NCBI GenBank assembly: GCA_036365515.1
Contig: CM070873.1
Location: 44,755,157 to 44,819,156 of the forward strand
Reading direction: 5' to 3'
Length of the DNA: 64,000 bases
From: Torymus aiolomorphi
Taxonomy: Eukaryota > Arthropoda > Insecta > Hymenoptera > Torymidae
This document shows positions 50,681 to 62,616 of the stretch, piece by piece. How positions within the stretch are numbered: the stretch's first letter is position 1; the number at the start of each line of letters is the position of its first letter. Made by a program: the position numbers and the translations under genes. The notes under the pieces were generated by a model. The model did not search any database. It was not told the DNA's origin and worked only from the letters and a program-made list of their open reading frames with translations.

Positions 50681-50879
50681 TTTTATATTTTACGCGCTTT
50701 GGCATGTGTCGCACTGCGAATACTGTCGCTCGTGTTACAGAGTAATACTGGTGAAATGAAAACAGTATATTTTGGTATTTTTTGCCGTCCTCTGCGTTAG
50801 TTCTTTGCTGTATGACCGAATGAAATTTTTTCGTAGTTCACGCTATTTTTCAATATTCTACACTAAGATATATCTCCCT

Positions 50880-51560
50880 TTTATAACTTGCTATTCCTAT
50901 AAACTTCTTCTAGACTCTATAACTAACCACTTATGGCATACACAAGATACAATTAAATTACCTTAACCAATCCCATCTCAACGCATTCATATAAAGCCAC
51001 AAAACAAAATAACAGACTATATCACTAACCCCCCCCCCCCCCCCCCAAAAAAAAACACCATCCTCAACACTTCTACTTCTCTCCAGCAATACAGAAAGTC
51101 TTGCCGCGTCGCACGCGCTCGTCCACGCGCCAGCCCGGCAGCTTACGAGTTTATATGATTTATTACGGCGAGACGAAGCACGCGCGCGTGTGCCACGTCG
51201 AACGAAGGCAACAAAACGAGAATAAAGTGAAACAGAGCGGCTGTTTTTCGAATAAGCGATGGCTTATCGTGTGCGGAGGGATGAGGAATTCTCGTACGCC
51301 CCCGCGCGTCTATAGCGCGAGAATAAGGCCACTAATATCCACTCGATCTCCTTCGTCGTCTGGATGCTGATATCCGCGTGAATCGATGTGCGTATGTGTG
51401 TGTAGGTGTGTACTTTAAAATGTAGGGGATGATGTATTGATGTATCGTCGCGCGGTTAGCTGCTTTTTCGGCGGAGGGAAGTGAGTTTTTTGCGGGGATT
51501 TGTTGAGGGATGTAGGAAGTTGTTTATTTTCGAGGATTTCGTGTTGAGTTAGACATGAAT
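50880..51560. other. Skew island 29
   Basis: C-rich at 50960-51090 with an 18-base poly-C at 51029-51046, a core at 51100-51330, and G-rich at 51380-51550. Confidence 0.55.
51029..51046. repeat. Poly-C run (18) followed by poly-A (9)
   Basis: Homopolymer C18 then A9. The complementary G18 could form a quadruplex. The exact length should be treated with care because assemblers often err here. Confidence 0.9.
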
Positions 51561-51833
51561 ATTATAAGGTGCTTTATCGAATAAAAGATTTAAAAATGTC
51601 TTATTAGATGTATAAGTGGCTGAAGGGGATGCCGAGACTAAAAGTGCAGTTTTTTTCTCTTACTGATAATTTTGAAAATAAAGAATATAAAGAAAAATCG
51701 AGTGCTGAACCCCCTAGGGCGTTTTTTATCATAAATCTATACATCCATGATGAAGTTGATCCAATTTATTATCATTATAATTTATTGTCTTTTTAGACAT
51801 ACCAAATGCCCGTATTACAAAAAATAGTAAATG

Positions 51834-53043
51834 ATCTCGCGCAAAAAAAAAATACTATTACCAATGTCTTAGCAATATATTGGCAACATGCATTGGGCAT
51901 GTGTTGGCGGTATATTGGAGATCCCGTTGGCGAGATATTGCTCATGTCTCGGCACACCATAGTTTCCCATATACGTCCAATATACAGCCAATAGTTTTTG
52001 GCGTCTCGTCAATTCATTAATGCAATATAATCCCAATATATTGCCAATATATTTTCTATTTATAAAGTAATGGATTAGGCTATTCGTGATAGAGCTTTTG
52101 GCAGAATTTTCTTTCGTTTTTTGGAATGATGTAACAGTATTCCCCTAAGAATTAATAATAACACGAGGGGCAACTGTTAATTTCAAGCGTTTACTTCTAT
52201 GTTTTAAAAAAATTTTAAACAAAATTAATTTATTTTATGCAGACATAGCGTAAAATTTTGAATCCCCAATGTGAAGGGGATACCAAAAACAAGGCCAGCC
52301 TTGTAATTTTGGATTCTTCGTATAAAGAAATGAACGGTTAAATTACACGGCTTATATACTCTCGGCTATCCAGTGCATCCACAGAAAGCACTACCGGCGC
52401 GCCGCATAGCGGATGAATAGCCGAGGCTTGCGTATCGAGAGCTGCCCATCACAAGTTCCCGTTTGTCACCGCCATGCGGCACCCCGGTAGTGCTTTCTGT
52501 GGATAAACGGGATGGCCGAAGGTATATAAGCCGTGTAATTTAACCGTTCAAATGATTCTTTATACGAAGAATCCAAAATTACAAGGCTGGCCTTGTTTTT
52601 GGTATTCCCTTTACATTGTGAACTCAAAATTTTCACCATGTCTGCGTAAAATTAATTTTTTAATTTTTTTTTTTTTTTTAACATATAAGTAAACACTTCA
52701 AATTAACGGTTTCCCCACGTGTTAATTCTTAGGGGAATATTGTCACATCATTCCAAAAAAATAAAAGAAAATTCTGCTAAAAGCTCTATCACGAATAGCC
52801 TAACCCATTATTTCATATATTGAAAACATATTGGCAATATATTGGGCATATATTGCATTAATGAATTGACGAGACGCCAAAAACTATTGGCTGTATATTG
52901 GACGTACATGGGAAACTATGGTGTGCCGAGACATGAGCAATATCTCGCCAACGGGATCTCCAATATACCGCCAACACATGCTCAATGCATGTTGCCAATA
53001 TATTACCGAGACATTGGTAATAGTACTTTTTTTTGCGCGAGAT
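51834..53043. mobile_element. Large foldback element with arms of about 570 bp
   Basis: Ends ATCTCGCGCAAAAAAA (from 51834) and its inverse (to 53043). The arms run to about 52420 and from about 52480 and are highly similar throughout, including the inner blocks TTACACGGCTTATATA and CCACAGAAAGCACTACCGG. The loop is only about 60 bp and GC-rich. No coding frame above noise was found. Within each arm a TTGG/ATTGC motif recurs roughly every 10-12 bp across about 120 bp. No target duplication is clear. Confidence 0.85.
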
Positions 53044-53049
53044 GACATA

Positions 53050-53840
53050 TTTTAAAAACAGCAAAGAAAATACCATAAAATGTTTGTAAAAATTACTAGA
53101 AAATCTTGTTATTTTAAGTATTAGGAGCTTATACTATTACAAATAGCGTTCATAATAAAAATCTTATAGTTATTTTTTAAATATTATAGTGTAGATAACC
53201 AGTGTAAGTATAATGAGATTTCTATTTACTATGTCGAATAGTTATTTCTACCGCACATTTTTTTCTCGGTGCAGTACACGAAGGGCTGAAACCGATTTGC
53301 CGGGTAGGCATCTGCATTTTTGATATTTAGAAAAACATACCGTCTAAAAACTATAGTAAAAAATGTAGCATCAAAAAACACCGGACTCATCCCTACTTTG
53401 GCAAGAAACCACCATCGAAAACAGTATTTCGCCTATAATTCGAGAAAAGCAAGAGGTAAAAAGCCCTAAATAAAAGTAGTGGAGCACCGCTGACGCTCGC
53501 ATTGTTTCTAACTTCTTCATGCTTTTCTAAAGCTTAATTTTATCAAAAATAAATAGATTTTTATACAATAACATTAAAAATGATCCGATTTTTCTCACGA
53601 TTAATATAGTTATTAATGGAAAAAAATCTTTTATTAAAATTCGCTAGTTTTCGGTTTTGCCAAAAACTTGAAAATACAGAATCGATATAGAACTGCTTCA
53701 GAAGGGAGGGAGCTTCGACATCCCCTCAAGAGACAATTTAAATTATTATAAAACTATAGTATTTTTGATAAAATCGTAAATTTATTTCATTTAAAAAATA
53801 TCCATATTTTTTCCGATAAAGAATTATATAACTATATTTC
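53050..53840. other. AT-rich valley, nothing recognised
   Basis: No exon or inverted repeat was recognised. A CGCACATTTTTTTCTCGGTGCA motif straddling 53253-53274 resembles an isolated MITE end. Confidence 0.35.
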
Positions 53841-53849
53841 GTACGTTAA

Positions 53850-54720
53850 ATTTACCACACTCAAAGCCTATATCCAACCACTGCCCGATTTCGCTTCTAA
53901 AATCCCCCCTTCCCCAAAAAAAAAACCCGATTCACTTACTTCCTCCGCCCGAAAATCCCATTAAAATCTAACCCATAAAACTGCATGTATAAATTACACT
54001 CGCAGCGCACAAAGAAGACACACACACCAGCAGTTCTCGTTCGCTCACAGAATACATAAAATAGTGCGCGCGTGTCCGCCCAGTCGCTATACTATACAAC
54101 ACCGGCGGGCGAAAATAAAAAGCGCACACGGATAAAGCTGGAAAGGGATACAGCGGGCCGGACTTTCGGAAATCGGCTACCGCTGGTCCACCTGGACTAC
54201 TACCACCACCACTGCGCGTGCAAATCTGGCCATTAAACGTCCGGGTGACGGCAGGTGGTGGTGTGGTATAGTCCGTCCGGCGCATTATATAGATACAGAC
54301 ACACACAGACACACATGCCGAGAAATCTCGCTCACCTGGCTTCCCCCGTCTCAATCTGATTCGGCCGGCGCGTCGTATCATCAACGCGTCGTTTCCGCTT
54401 TAATGAATAAAAATAAAAGCGCGAAATCCTGTTCCATTTGCGCGTCATAGCTTTACCGATTTTTCTTTTTTTCCTTTTTTTGTATGTACGTATACGGGGT
54501 TTACGGCGGCGACGCGTAAAACCAACTATATTTTTGCGCATAGGCAAGCGCGAAAAGAGTTTTTATACTCGCACACACACACACACACACACACTCGATG
54601 GGCCGCGGGCTATGAAAAAGTTTCAGTCATGCTTTTTTGTTAATAAAGAAAATAAGTGCGTGCGCGTAACTCTTCTCGGTGTTTTACTAACGGACGTGAA
54701 ACTAGGGACTGCTATTTAGT
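53850..54720. other. Skew island 30 (atypical right side)
   Basis: C-rich at 53870-53990, core at 54050-54370, mixed right side. A (CA)n tract at 54571-54593 lies on the right, against the usual polarity. A minus-strand GCCAG/GTGAGC donor-like site at 54332 follows an open frame but has no clear acceptor, so I do not call an exon. Confidence 0.4.
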
Positions 54721-54805
54721 TAACCAAAGTCTCACGGTGATATTTTTCGATCTCTTAAAAATACACGCGTTTTATCCAAAAGCTATACACGTATAAACGT
54801 GTATA

Positions 54806-55086
54806 TCTACTCTTAAAAAAAGATGGCCAGATATTGTGAAGCATTTAAAGATGGATTTTGATTGGTCTTTAAGGAATAGGCGCAAAAATTCGCTACTTCC
54901 ACTACATTTGAATTTTTATTCTTTACTATTTAAAACTAAATAATTAAATCAAATTAGAATAAAAAGATTCATTTTGTTATGCTTTGAAAAATAATTTGAT
55001 TAAAATGAAATCGTAATGAAAAATTATATATTATAGATAATGTCAAAAACAAAATAGTACGCGCGCAGCGCGTTGTATTTTGCTAG
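54806..55086 (+). mobile_element. Non-autonomous Helitron with intact ends
   Basis: 281 bp inserted between A and T. The 5' end is TCTACTCTTAAAAAAAGATG. Near the 3' end is a perfect hairpin, ACGCGC-GCA-GCGCGT (55059-55073), then nine bases and CTAG (55083-55086) followed by T. These are the defining Helitron termini. The interior is AT-rich and non-coding. Two related copies lie at 41333 and 41491. Confidence 0.85.
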
Positions 55087-55302
55087 TATATATAATAAAC
55101 GTGATGTATATCTATGGCTTCCCGGAAAAACCACGTAAGTGACATGTTTTTCACAATAGGTATTATGCTTTATTTCTTATTTTCGAACAGTCCTCTATCA
55201 CGTAATCATGACAGAAATTACGAAAGTGCACTCGTTGTCTTGAATCAACACAAGGAAAAACGCTGTAACTTCATTTTTTCAACATGTTACCGGAATCTCC
55301 AT

Positions 55303-56250
55303 TTTTTTAGAATAACTTCCGGAAAAACAACATAAGTCCACTTTTTTTAGAGTAACTCCCGGAAAAACCATATAACTCCAGTTTTTTCATCCAATATCTG
55401 GAAAAACGATACAACTCCACTTTTCCAATAAGAGAGACAGCAATGAGTAAGTGTACCCATAGTAACGTAACTGTATTAGAAAGCGTATACACATTTGCCC
55501 CTAGACACGAAAACGACAGCTTTTACAAGCTCCTTTGAGCGATAGTTCATATTTATCATGTATAGTTACCGGAAAAAAATATAATTGCCATTGAGACCGG
55601 AGGTCTCACGTAACTCTACTGAAATTTTTTTTAATTCCCGGAATAACCACATAAGTGCACTATAGTTACTATAGTAATAAATATATCTATGGCTTCCAAG
55701 AATAACCACTTATTTCCACTTTTCATTATTTCGAGTAAATCGAGTTTTTAGTTTCGCATCGGTGTTTCAAATCAAGATAAATGAGATTGAATGCAATACT
55801 GCATCTATGAATACTAATGAATGCTAATCTAAATACCATATTTTTTACCATAGTAATTAAACCAAATAGCGTCCATGTCTTAGAAAACGACTTTCACTTA
55901 CGTGGTTATTCCGGGAATAAACAACAATTTCAGTGGAGTTACGTGGATTTTCCGATCTCAATTACTCTCAATGACAATTATATTTTTTCGACAACTATAC
56001 ATGATAAATATGACCTATCGCTCACAGGAGCTTGTAGGCCCAAATGTCTGTACTCTTTCTAATACAGCTACCTTGCTATGGGTACACTTATAAGAATAAG
56101 GAACGTCTATCTCTCTTCTTGGAAAAGTGGAGGAGTATCGTTTTTCCAGGACATTGGATGAAAAAAAGTGGTGGAGTTAATTGGTTTTTTCGAATTATAC
56201 TCTAAAAAATGTGGAGTTATGTGCGGTTCTTCCGGAAGTTATTCTTTAAA
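55303..56250. mobile_element. Foldback element with tandem-repeat arms
   Basis: Inverted arms of about 380-400 bp converge near 55780. The ends read TTTTTAGAATAACTTCCGG and the inverse. Arms contain several tandem units of about 40-50 bp built on CCGGAAAAACCACATAA followed by TCCACTTTTTT. A related unit also lies outside the left end (55110-55140), so the array may extend beyond the called boundary. No coding frame was found. Confidence 0.8.
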
Positions 56251-56259
56251 AACCGCTGC

Positions 56260-57180
56260 CAATTCATTGGCACTTAGCTTCCTCAAACTTTTTCATTGAT
56301 GCCTACAAAAAGACGATTGGTTGATTTTTACTTCTGTTATCGTGTGGGAACGAAAACGCACTTTTTTTCTAAAATATTTTTTTTTTTTCTCAAAAACAAG
56401 TGCAAATAAATAAAATAGTTTTCTATTTAAAGCCAAATTATATTTTTGACGCAACAGAAATTACCTTAAAAAGATTTTTGTCTTGAGTCAACTATAGAAT
56501 TAATTCGAATACCTATATCTTATTCAAGAAGAATATCCTCTTGGGCCAAATGAATAATTTTTAGACTAAGTGAAAAATTTTCTCAATTATCAATACAAAA
56601 TTCTTTTACTGGTGATTAGTGTAAATGTCCAACTACAATAACTAATATTCCAACAGAGCTTCTATTTATTTATTGACAAACAAAATCATACAACATATAA
56701 ATAGAAAGTGCGTTATATAACATATCTATATAATAAAGTGTGCCTATACTTCTTCTATATTTCTGACAAGATAACTGCATGTTTATGCACGTGCGAGTAA
56801 GCGTGAGCGCATGCACGTAAAACTGCGTTAAAACATTTTTCCTACATCAACTGATAAGAATTTTTCCATCGGTCTTACAGTCTTACAAATTAAATTAAAA
56901 TAATTAATATTTATGGCAGTCAGATTGCCCTTGTTTATAATCACCCCCGCAGAATCTGAAATAAAAACTTAATTAAAACCTGGAAAAAAACTTTGTTAAC
57001 AAAGGACGATCTGACTGCCCCCCACCACCAAATTGCCCAACAGGAAATATCTAACTGTAGGCCTTTTGTGATGTCTCATGAGCTTATCCTTGCTTAAAAG
57101 TGAGTTCTATGTAGTGGAACATGTTATTGGAAGTGGATTTTATAAATATTTGATTGACTTAGACAGCTAAATATTTAAGA
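56260..57180. other. AT-rich sequence, nothing recognised
   Basis: No exon or structured repeat was detected. Confidence 0.4.
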
Positions 57181-57184
57181 AAGA

Positions 57185-57480
57185 AGGCACGTCTACAGGA
57201 CATAATTTTTCTTGTTCTTTAAGTTTTTCTGAATGTGAAAAACAATATGTACAAGCCCGATTGAATGGTATACTTTTTGGTGCTACTTTTAAATCAATTT
57301 TGGATTGAAAAGAATTGACGGAAATTTCACCTTTTTTTTAAACGACGAAACTTGGAAAATGGATTTAATTTTGAAGGCTTATCTACAGCACAATGTTTTT
57401 CTTGTTCTTTAAGCCTTTCTGAATGTGAAACAAAAGGAAAATTTCTTCTTTTTTCTAGACGACGACACTTATAAATACTG
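57185..57480 (+). repeat. Direct duplication, unequal copies
   Basis: Copy 1 (from about 57185) and copy 2 (from about 57375) share TTCTTGTTCTTTAAG, TTTCTGAATGTGAAA and an AGACGACGA-like block. Copy 2 lacks about 80 bp of the middle. In one frame copy 1 reads through about 42 codons, including SLSFSECEKQYVQARLNG, which hints at a decayed coding source. I cannot name it. Confidence 0.5.
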
Positions 57481-57859
57481 ACATCTACTATTTGATCTTT
57501 GCATGAGTAATTATTTATACTGAAATTATTACTTTAAAAGTTACAGCTTTCTAATAAATAATCGTTATTACAATTATAACTTCCCATAATAATTTGTTAC
57601 TAGCGATAATTCAATAAATATCTGAAAATTGTGAAGTCTTGGCAGTTGAGGTATTTTTATTTTAGGTTGTAATTGAATACTTACTCTTTTTATTATTTAT
57701 TGATATAAGATCTGGCTTATAACTTGATATGAGCCGTTATTGACCCTTATAAAATAGCTACTCCTATTGTCGTTCGGAGTGTTACGGCGTTCGCGGACTG
57801 GCGCGAAATACTGATCTGTGCGGGTGATTACCGCTTATTTTACAACACTATTAAATTAG

Positions 57860-58330
57860 GTTAAAGATGATCTTGATGATGAGTTGAGATCATCTTTTTA
57901 ACAAATTAAGTACACACTTAAACGTAAGCCGTTCGATTTCAACATGATTAAACCGATTTTTTTTCTCTAGTTATCAGGCGACAAAGAAAGAAACTTTGTA
58001 AAATACAAAAATTTTCAATATCAAATATTTCAAAAAGTAATCGTACGATCTTGATGAAAATTCGCGCACATATTATCTATATTACATACAACATTTTTTA
58101 TAAATTTGGAGCTGATACATCGAACCGTTTTCGAGAAATTACGATTTGAAAGAAAACTTAAAAAATTTTTAACCTCAAATTATAATATCTCTGAAATTTA
58201 TGGACCAATCATTTTACCCAAAGAACTCGACCGAGAGCTATCTAAAAGCTACCCCCACAAGAAATTTTAAAGCGATTAAGTCAATTTTACTCCAGTTATC
58301 GTGCGACATACAAAACTCATTTTTTTCGGT
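57860..58330. repeat. Dispersed-repeat-like sequence with hairpin
   Basis: Starts with a hairpin (AAAGATGATCT to AGATCATCTTT, about 57863-57896). Two diverged copies of an AGTTATC(A/G)(G/T)GCGACA block occur at about 57970 and 58296. It resembles an old interspersed repeat. No coding was found. Confidence 0.4.
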
Positions 58331-58342
58331 TTCCAATTTCAA

Positions 58343-58400
58343 CACACACACACACGCACGCACACGCAAGCATGGACACACACACACACACACGCGCGCG
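58343..58400. repeat. (CA)n / (CG-CA) microsatellite
   Basis: CA repeats with ACGC variants, in two blocks. Confidence 0.85.
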
Positions 58401-58593
58401 CTCGACTTATTCATCATCGTTGACAAAACCAAAAAATGTCGTTCGCTCAGAACCTCATTAATTCCGATCTCGAATCGAGAAACAAAAAAAAAAAATAATT
58501 AAATCACACGCTCCGGGAATTTCAGCTTATATGCCAGGGAACCCATTGAGGGGGGAAGTCGTCTTTCAATAGCACACAACGCCGATACATAAC

Positions 58594-58597
58594 ATCG

Positions 58598-58629
<32 letters not shown>

Positions 58630-58630
58630 G
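58594..58630. repeat. (TG)n then (TA)n microsatellite
   Basis: 21 bp of TG followed by TATATATATATA. Confidence 0.9.
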
Positions 58631-58639
58631 CGCAAAGTA

Positions 58640-59270
58640 AGGAATCGTCGTAATAAACTATCCGTGTACGTCTCTCCGCAAACGATAGATCGTAAAAGGG
58701 TCTATAACGTTTCGAGCGAGAGGAATCGTCGCGCAATAGCGATTGTAGGTCACGTGTGTAGAGCTGCTGCTGCTGCTGCAGCTCGGTGGGTAATCCTTCT
58801 CTCGCGAAGTTTCGGGATTTAAAGAAGCGTATATACGGGGCTGGCTGTCTCTTATTCGAATCGGTTTATCGATCTCGCCGACATGAGGGCTGAGTTTAAT
58901 GCGCGCTGAGGGCCTAAAAGTCGCGCAGCGGTGGCAGCGGGGGCTGGTTATTATCAGCTCTGAAAGTACGCGGATTCAAGGTAGTTAAAGGACGATGCAT
59001 TAAGCTCTCGGCGCCGCGCGTCCTGATTTGCAATTCAATTGTGCGAAATTCAGCCTTATAAGTCGTGTTTTGGATACGAGCTTACGCCGTTGGTTAAAGC
59101 AAAATCGTCTTGTAAAAATGTCTCGTATGTATGATAAATCACACCGAGAGAATGGAAAAATTTTGCCACTAATTTTTCGCTTTTCGGTTTTCATAATTAC
59201 ACGCAAACGTACTTTTTTCATTACACATACGACCCACACAATTTACGACCGTTCGTATCGCCGTATATAT
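58640..59270. other. CpG-rich non-coding sequence
   Basis: G-biased at 58800-59000, with a (GCT)n run at 58761-58780. It could be the right half of an island whose left half is the CA-rich block at 58343. No supported exon. Confidence 0.35.
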
Positions 59271-59279
59271 ACCCGTAAA

Positions 59280-60060
59280 TCTCATTTACTCGTATACGCC
59301 CATAGAGTCAGTCACCCCTCCCGAAAAATCCGCTAATATAACAACCTTTCTCCTCGAAGACACATTTCCACCCTACTTAACCCCAGACGACGCGCGGCGG
59401 CCTCACCCCACTGATCCAAGCCACATCCTAAAGACCACGTATACATACACACAGATCTGCTCCCCCTCCACCCCCCGGAAGAACTCGCGCCGTCCGCGAC
59501 GATTATGGGTCAGCGGCAGCCGTTGAACCTCGCTCCAATTCACGCGTGTAATTCAAACGGCGTTCATTACATCTCGCATGGTCCGAATAGCACGTCTATA
59601 TATCTATATCAATATATATATCCAGTGGTCCCGGGCATGTAGTTGGGAAGACAAAGACGTGCCAGTAGGAATTGAATGGCGGTAGGAGTAGGAGGATTCG
59701 AAAATTTTCGAGGAGAGAACGAGATATTGGATTGCGAAAAGGGGGGGCTATATAGACGCCTGTGATCGGGCGGCCGGACCCGATGGGAATTCGCTTAAGA
59801 AAATTAATGCCCCAGGCGGTGAGATGTGGGTGTGTGTATGGTATATAGAAAAGGGGGAGAGTTTGTTTTGTGTCGTCTGCGCGAACGACCGCGTGGATGT
59901 GCGATTGTGGCCGGGAGGGAATCGGGAGAAAAATAAAGTTTTCAGGGCTCGCGCGGAATGAAAATTTCACCGAGATTTTGATGATGGTTTCTCGAGGGAA
60001 TGAGTTTGCTAAATAAACGATGAGACTGCGGATTGGGATTAGTTGTCTCTGATCACGCGA
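59280..60060. other. Skew island 31 (counted)
   Basis: Hand counts: 59341-59460 has 48 C and 16 G, while line 59821-59880 has 24 G and 3 C. The core is 59470-59560. Confidence 0.6.
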
Positions 60061-60253
60061 TGAAGTCACCAGTGAGCCGAAATCCTAATAATTTTAGCGT
60101 CCAACTGTCAAACAATTCCCGCGTCAGTCAACACACACGATTCTATAATATCGTTGCCTCGAACACAGACGAATAATTCTATAACCGATTTTTAATATCG
60201 ACAAACCCAACTTCTCCTCCGCCCAAAGTTCAATCGCGATCGGCCAGTTTAGC

Positions 60254-60336
60254 AGTAATCAAGCGCAACATTGATTGTATTATGCTCCTATAGAAACGCT
60301 ATGTTTGCTATTGATATTCAATAACGCTTGATTACT
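60254..60336 (+). ncRNA. Pre-miRNA-like hairpin (candidate)
   Basis: An 83-nt segment begins AGTAATCAAGCG and ends with its exact complement CGCTTGATTACT. After the 12-bp perfect stem and a small internal loop, ATTGA pairs again with TCAAT. The size and shape fit a microRNA precursor, but I know no matching mature sequence, and the hairpin could equally be a small palindromic repeat. Confidence 0.3.
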
Positions 60337-60399
60337 CCTATACCCGAGCGCGATCGACTAATTTGGACGGCAGGGGATTCGTCCTCGACCCACACACTC

Positions 60400-61680
60400 G
60401 CGCATTGAAAAACCACGAGACACACTATACACTATCCCCCTGGCAGTACATCACACGAACGTATCAATCGTCCCAGAAAACACTGAAATCGACGAAATGA
60501 TACTATATGAGATTTAACCATATATCCTTTATATCATCGTATATATATACACCATGCCCTGTTTACGTGCGTCGAATTGAACATAATACCCGAGAAAAAT
60601 CTGCTCTATATACTTCCCCCTGCAATTTCACAACGCATTACGCTTGCCCGTCCCACTCTGTAAAAGCTCCATTGCATATTCCATTGCGCAATAAAAATCA
60701 CTCTTCATCCCCCGCAACGGCGAAAAATTCACAACAACAACGATCGAGAGGCACATGAGAGTGGGCATTTCGACAAAGCCCCTCCCCGTTAAAAGTTGCA
60801 GGACGCAATTTTCCACCCGCAGCAGTCGGAAAACACACACACACAGGCACGCGCACATGTACGCAATAATTCCAGGGCGAAAATACTGCCAATACATATT
60901 TGTTTTCCCAAGGGCGCGGGCGAGCGAGCCGCCGCCACCCCCACGTGTATTCTCCCATGCCCCGGCATCGCACCCTACGTCGAAGGGAGAAAACAGAGAG
61001 AGAGAAAAGTCTCTTCTTCTTCTTCTCTCTCTCTGTGCAGGCAATAACGCGCACGCGAGGGGGCCGCCTGCGTGCGCGAACCCCGAGAATACCAAGCGCC
61101 TTTATTTTCGTGCGCGCAAAGTGCACGCGCGAGGAGACAATACTCTCTACTTCTCTTCACTGCAGGTCCGTGTGTGTGTGTGTATAGGATATACGTGTAT
61201 ATACGTGAGTGTAAAGTGGAATGGAGATAAAACAAAAGGCCGACGGAGTGTATATACAGACAGGGTGAGTGGGAGAGACAGATAAGATGTTAATCGAGGG
61301 TGGGGATGGAAATTATCGTCGACCGAATGCGCGAGCGCGTTTGTTCTAGTTCTTCGTCTTTTTTGTTCTCTTTTTGGTCGGAGTGCCGGGGTGAGTCACT
61401 CGGATTTTCCGCGTAGGTGGCTATTATAGAGGCGTTGCGCGGACAGAGAGAGAGAGAAAGAGAGATACGTATCGCGGTAAGTAGGCGCTGTCGGGAGATT
61501 ATTTTCGGTCGGATTCTCGTGTGACGCTGTGAGGGTTTACGGTTTAATCTATATAGAAGAGGGATGGATATAAGTGGGATTAGGATTTGATGTTTTTTTG
61601 TGTTCGCGTGCTGGTATGGTTAAGTTGTCGGGGAGTTTTGCAGTGAAATATTTAGCGGCTTGCGGATAAATTTAATATAG
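60400..61680. other. Skew island 32
   Basis: C-rich at 60400-60480 and 60600-60830 with CA at 60834-60846, a core at 60900-61140, then G-rich at 61170-61660 with TG (61163-61182) and GA (61445-61465) runs. Confidence 0.55.
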
Positions 61681-61884
61681 TAATGTGGCTAAACCGAGGT
61701 GAATCGTGTAAAATAAAAATATATCCTAAGCAATCTTAATGGGTGTGTGTTCATGTGAAATTTTAGGATGACGATTTCATTAACGAGAAAATATTCTAAA
61801 CATTGAATTTTTAGCTGCTGTTGTCACGGGGGGTTATGTCAAAGCGCTATTTTATTTTATACAGATTCGTATGCAATTTTAATG

Positions 61885-62025
61885 CACTGGAAACAAAGTA
61901 TTATATGTTCAAGGAAATCGGACTTTCTTTAAAGTAAATATTACTTATGTGTTACTTGTATGTTTTAATTAAATTTTACTTGAAACAAGTAAGATTTCCT
62001 TCAACATACAACTTTTTTTTCAGTG
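61885..62025. mobile_element. Short MITE, 141 bp
   Basis: Inverted ends starting CACTGGAAACAAAGTA and CACTGAAAAAAAAAGTTG (reverse of the right end), with further matching through GTTCAAGGAAATC over about 40 bp. The interior has AAGTAA/TTACTT palindromic motifs. There is no coding. The CACTG(G/A)A ends resemble those of the element at 2060-2520. Confidence 0.7.
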
Positions 62026-62329
62026 TGATTTTAGCCCATATTATATAAGAAAAGGAGTCGTATATTGAAGGTGGTTTAAAAATATTTTAAAATCTTTATT
62101 CTAAATCTTTTTAATGACTTAATTTTTGACGGAAGCCAGTTTTATGTATTCATTTGTATACAAACTTATCATATGTATATATGATCAACTTTGTTCCATA
62201 TATATTAGAGCCTGGAAGGACGGGGCACTGATCAAATGCGCAAAAGACAACGCGGAAATAAGTAAACAGAGAACCACTATTTCCATTCATTTATACTTTG
62301 TTGTTTCTTACCACATAATACAACTATTA

Positions 62330-62554
62330 ACTTAATCTTCATTCCATTCCCATTTTCTCGCCTTAAAAAACAAAACCACGCTACCGACGCAAACTTTCAA
62401 GATATTTTTCTCCCCGACCAACAAACTCTCGCTCACCGCAAAACATCCCCCCACCCCTCCTCCTTTAAAACCACGAACTTTCTCCAACTTTGTAAAAATA
62501 CGCACGCGGCTAAAGCTCCCTTTTACCCCTGCCAAAGAACAAAGAATACGAGGG

Positions 62555-62616
<62 letters not shown>

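Noticed and set aside
54332..54547. Minus-strand frame ending at a GCCAG/GTGAGC donor-like site
   Set aside because: The donor is good, but no convincing acceptor bounds the frame and the peptide is a run of Arg/Lys. Kept only as a remark under island 30.
57863..57896. Rho-independent-terminator-like hairpin followed by T-rich sequence
   Set aside because: Such terminators do not operate in eukaryotic nuclear genes. It is treated as part of a dispersed repeat.
60755..61285. 176-codon plus-strand frame and overlapping minus-strand frames of 142-155 codons
   Set aside because: Mutual overlap on both strands and biased composition. No splice or homology support.
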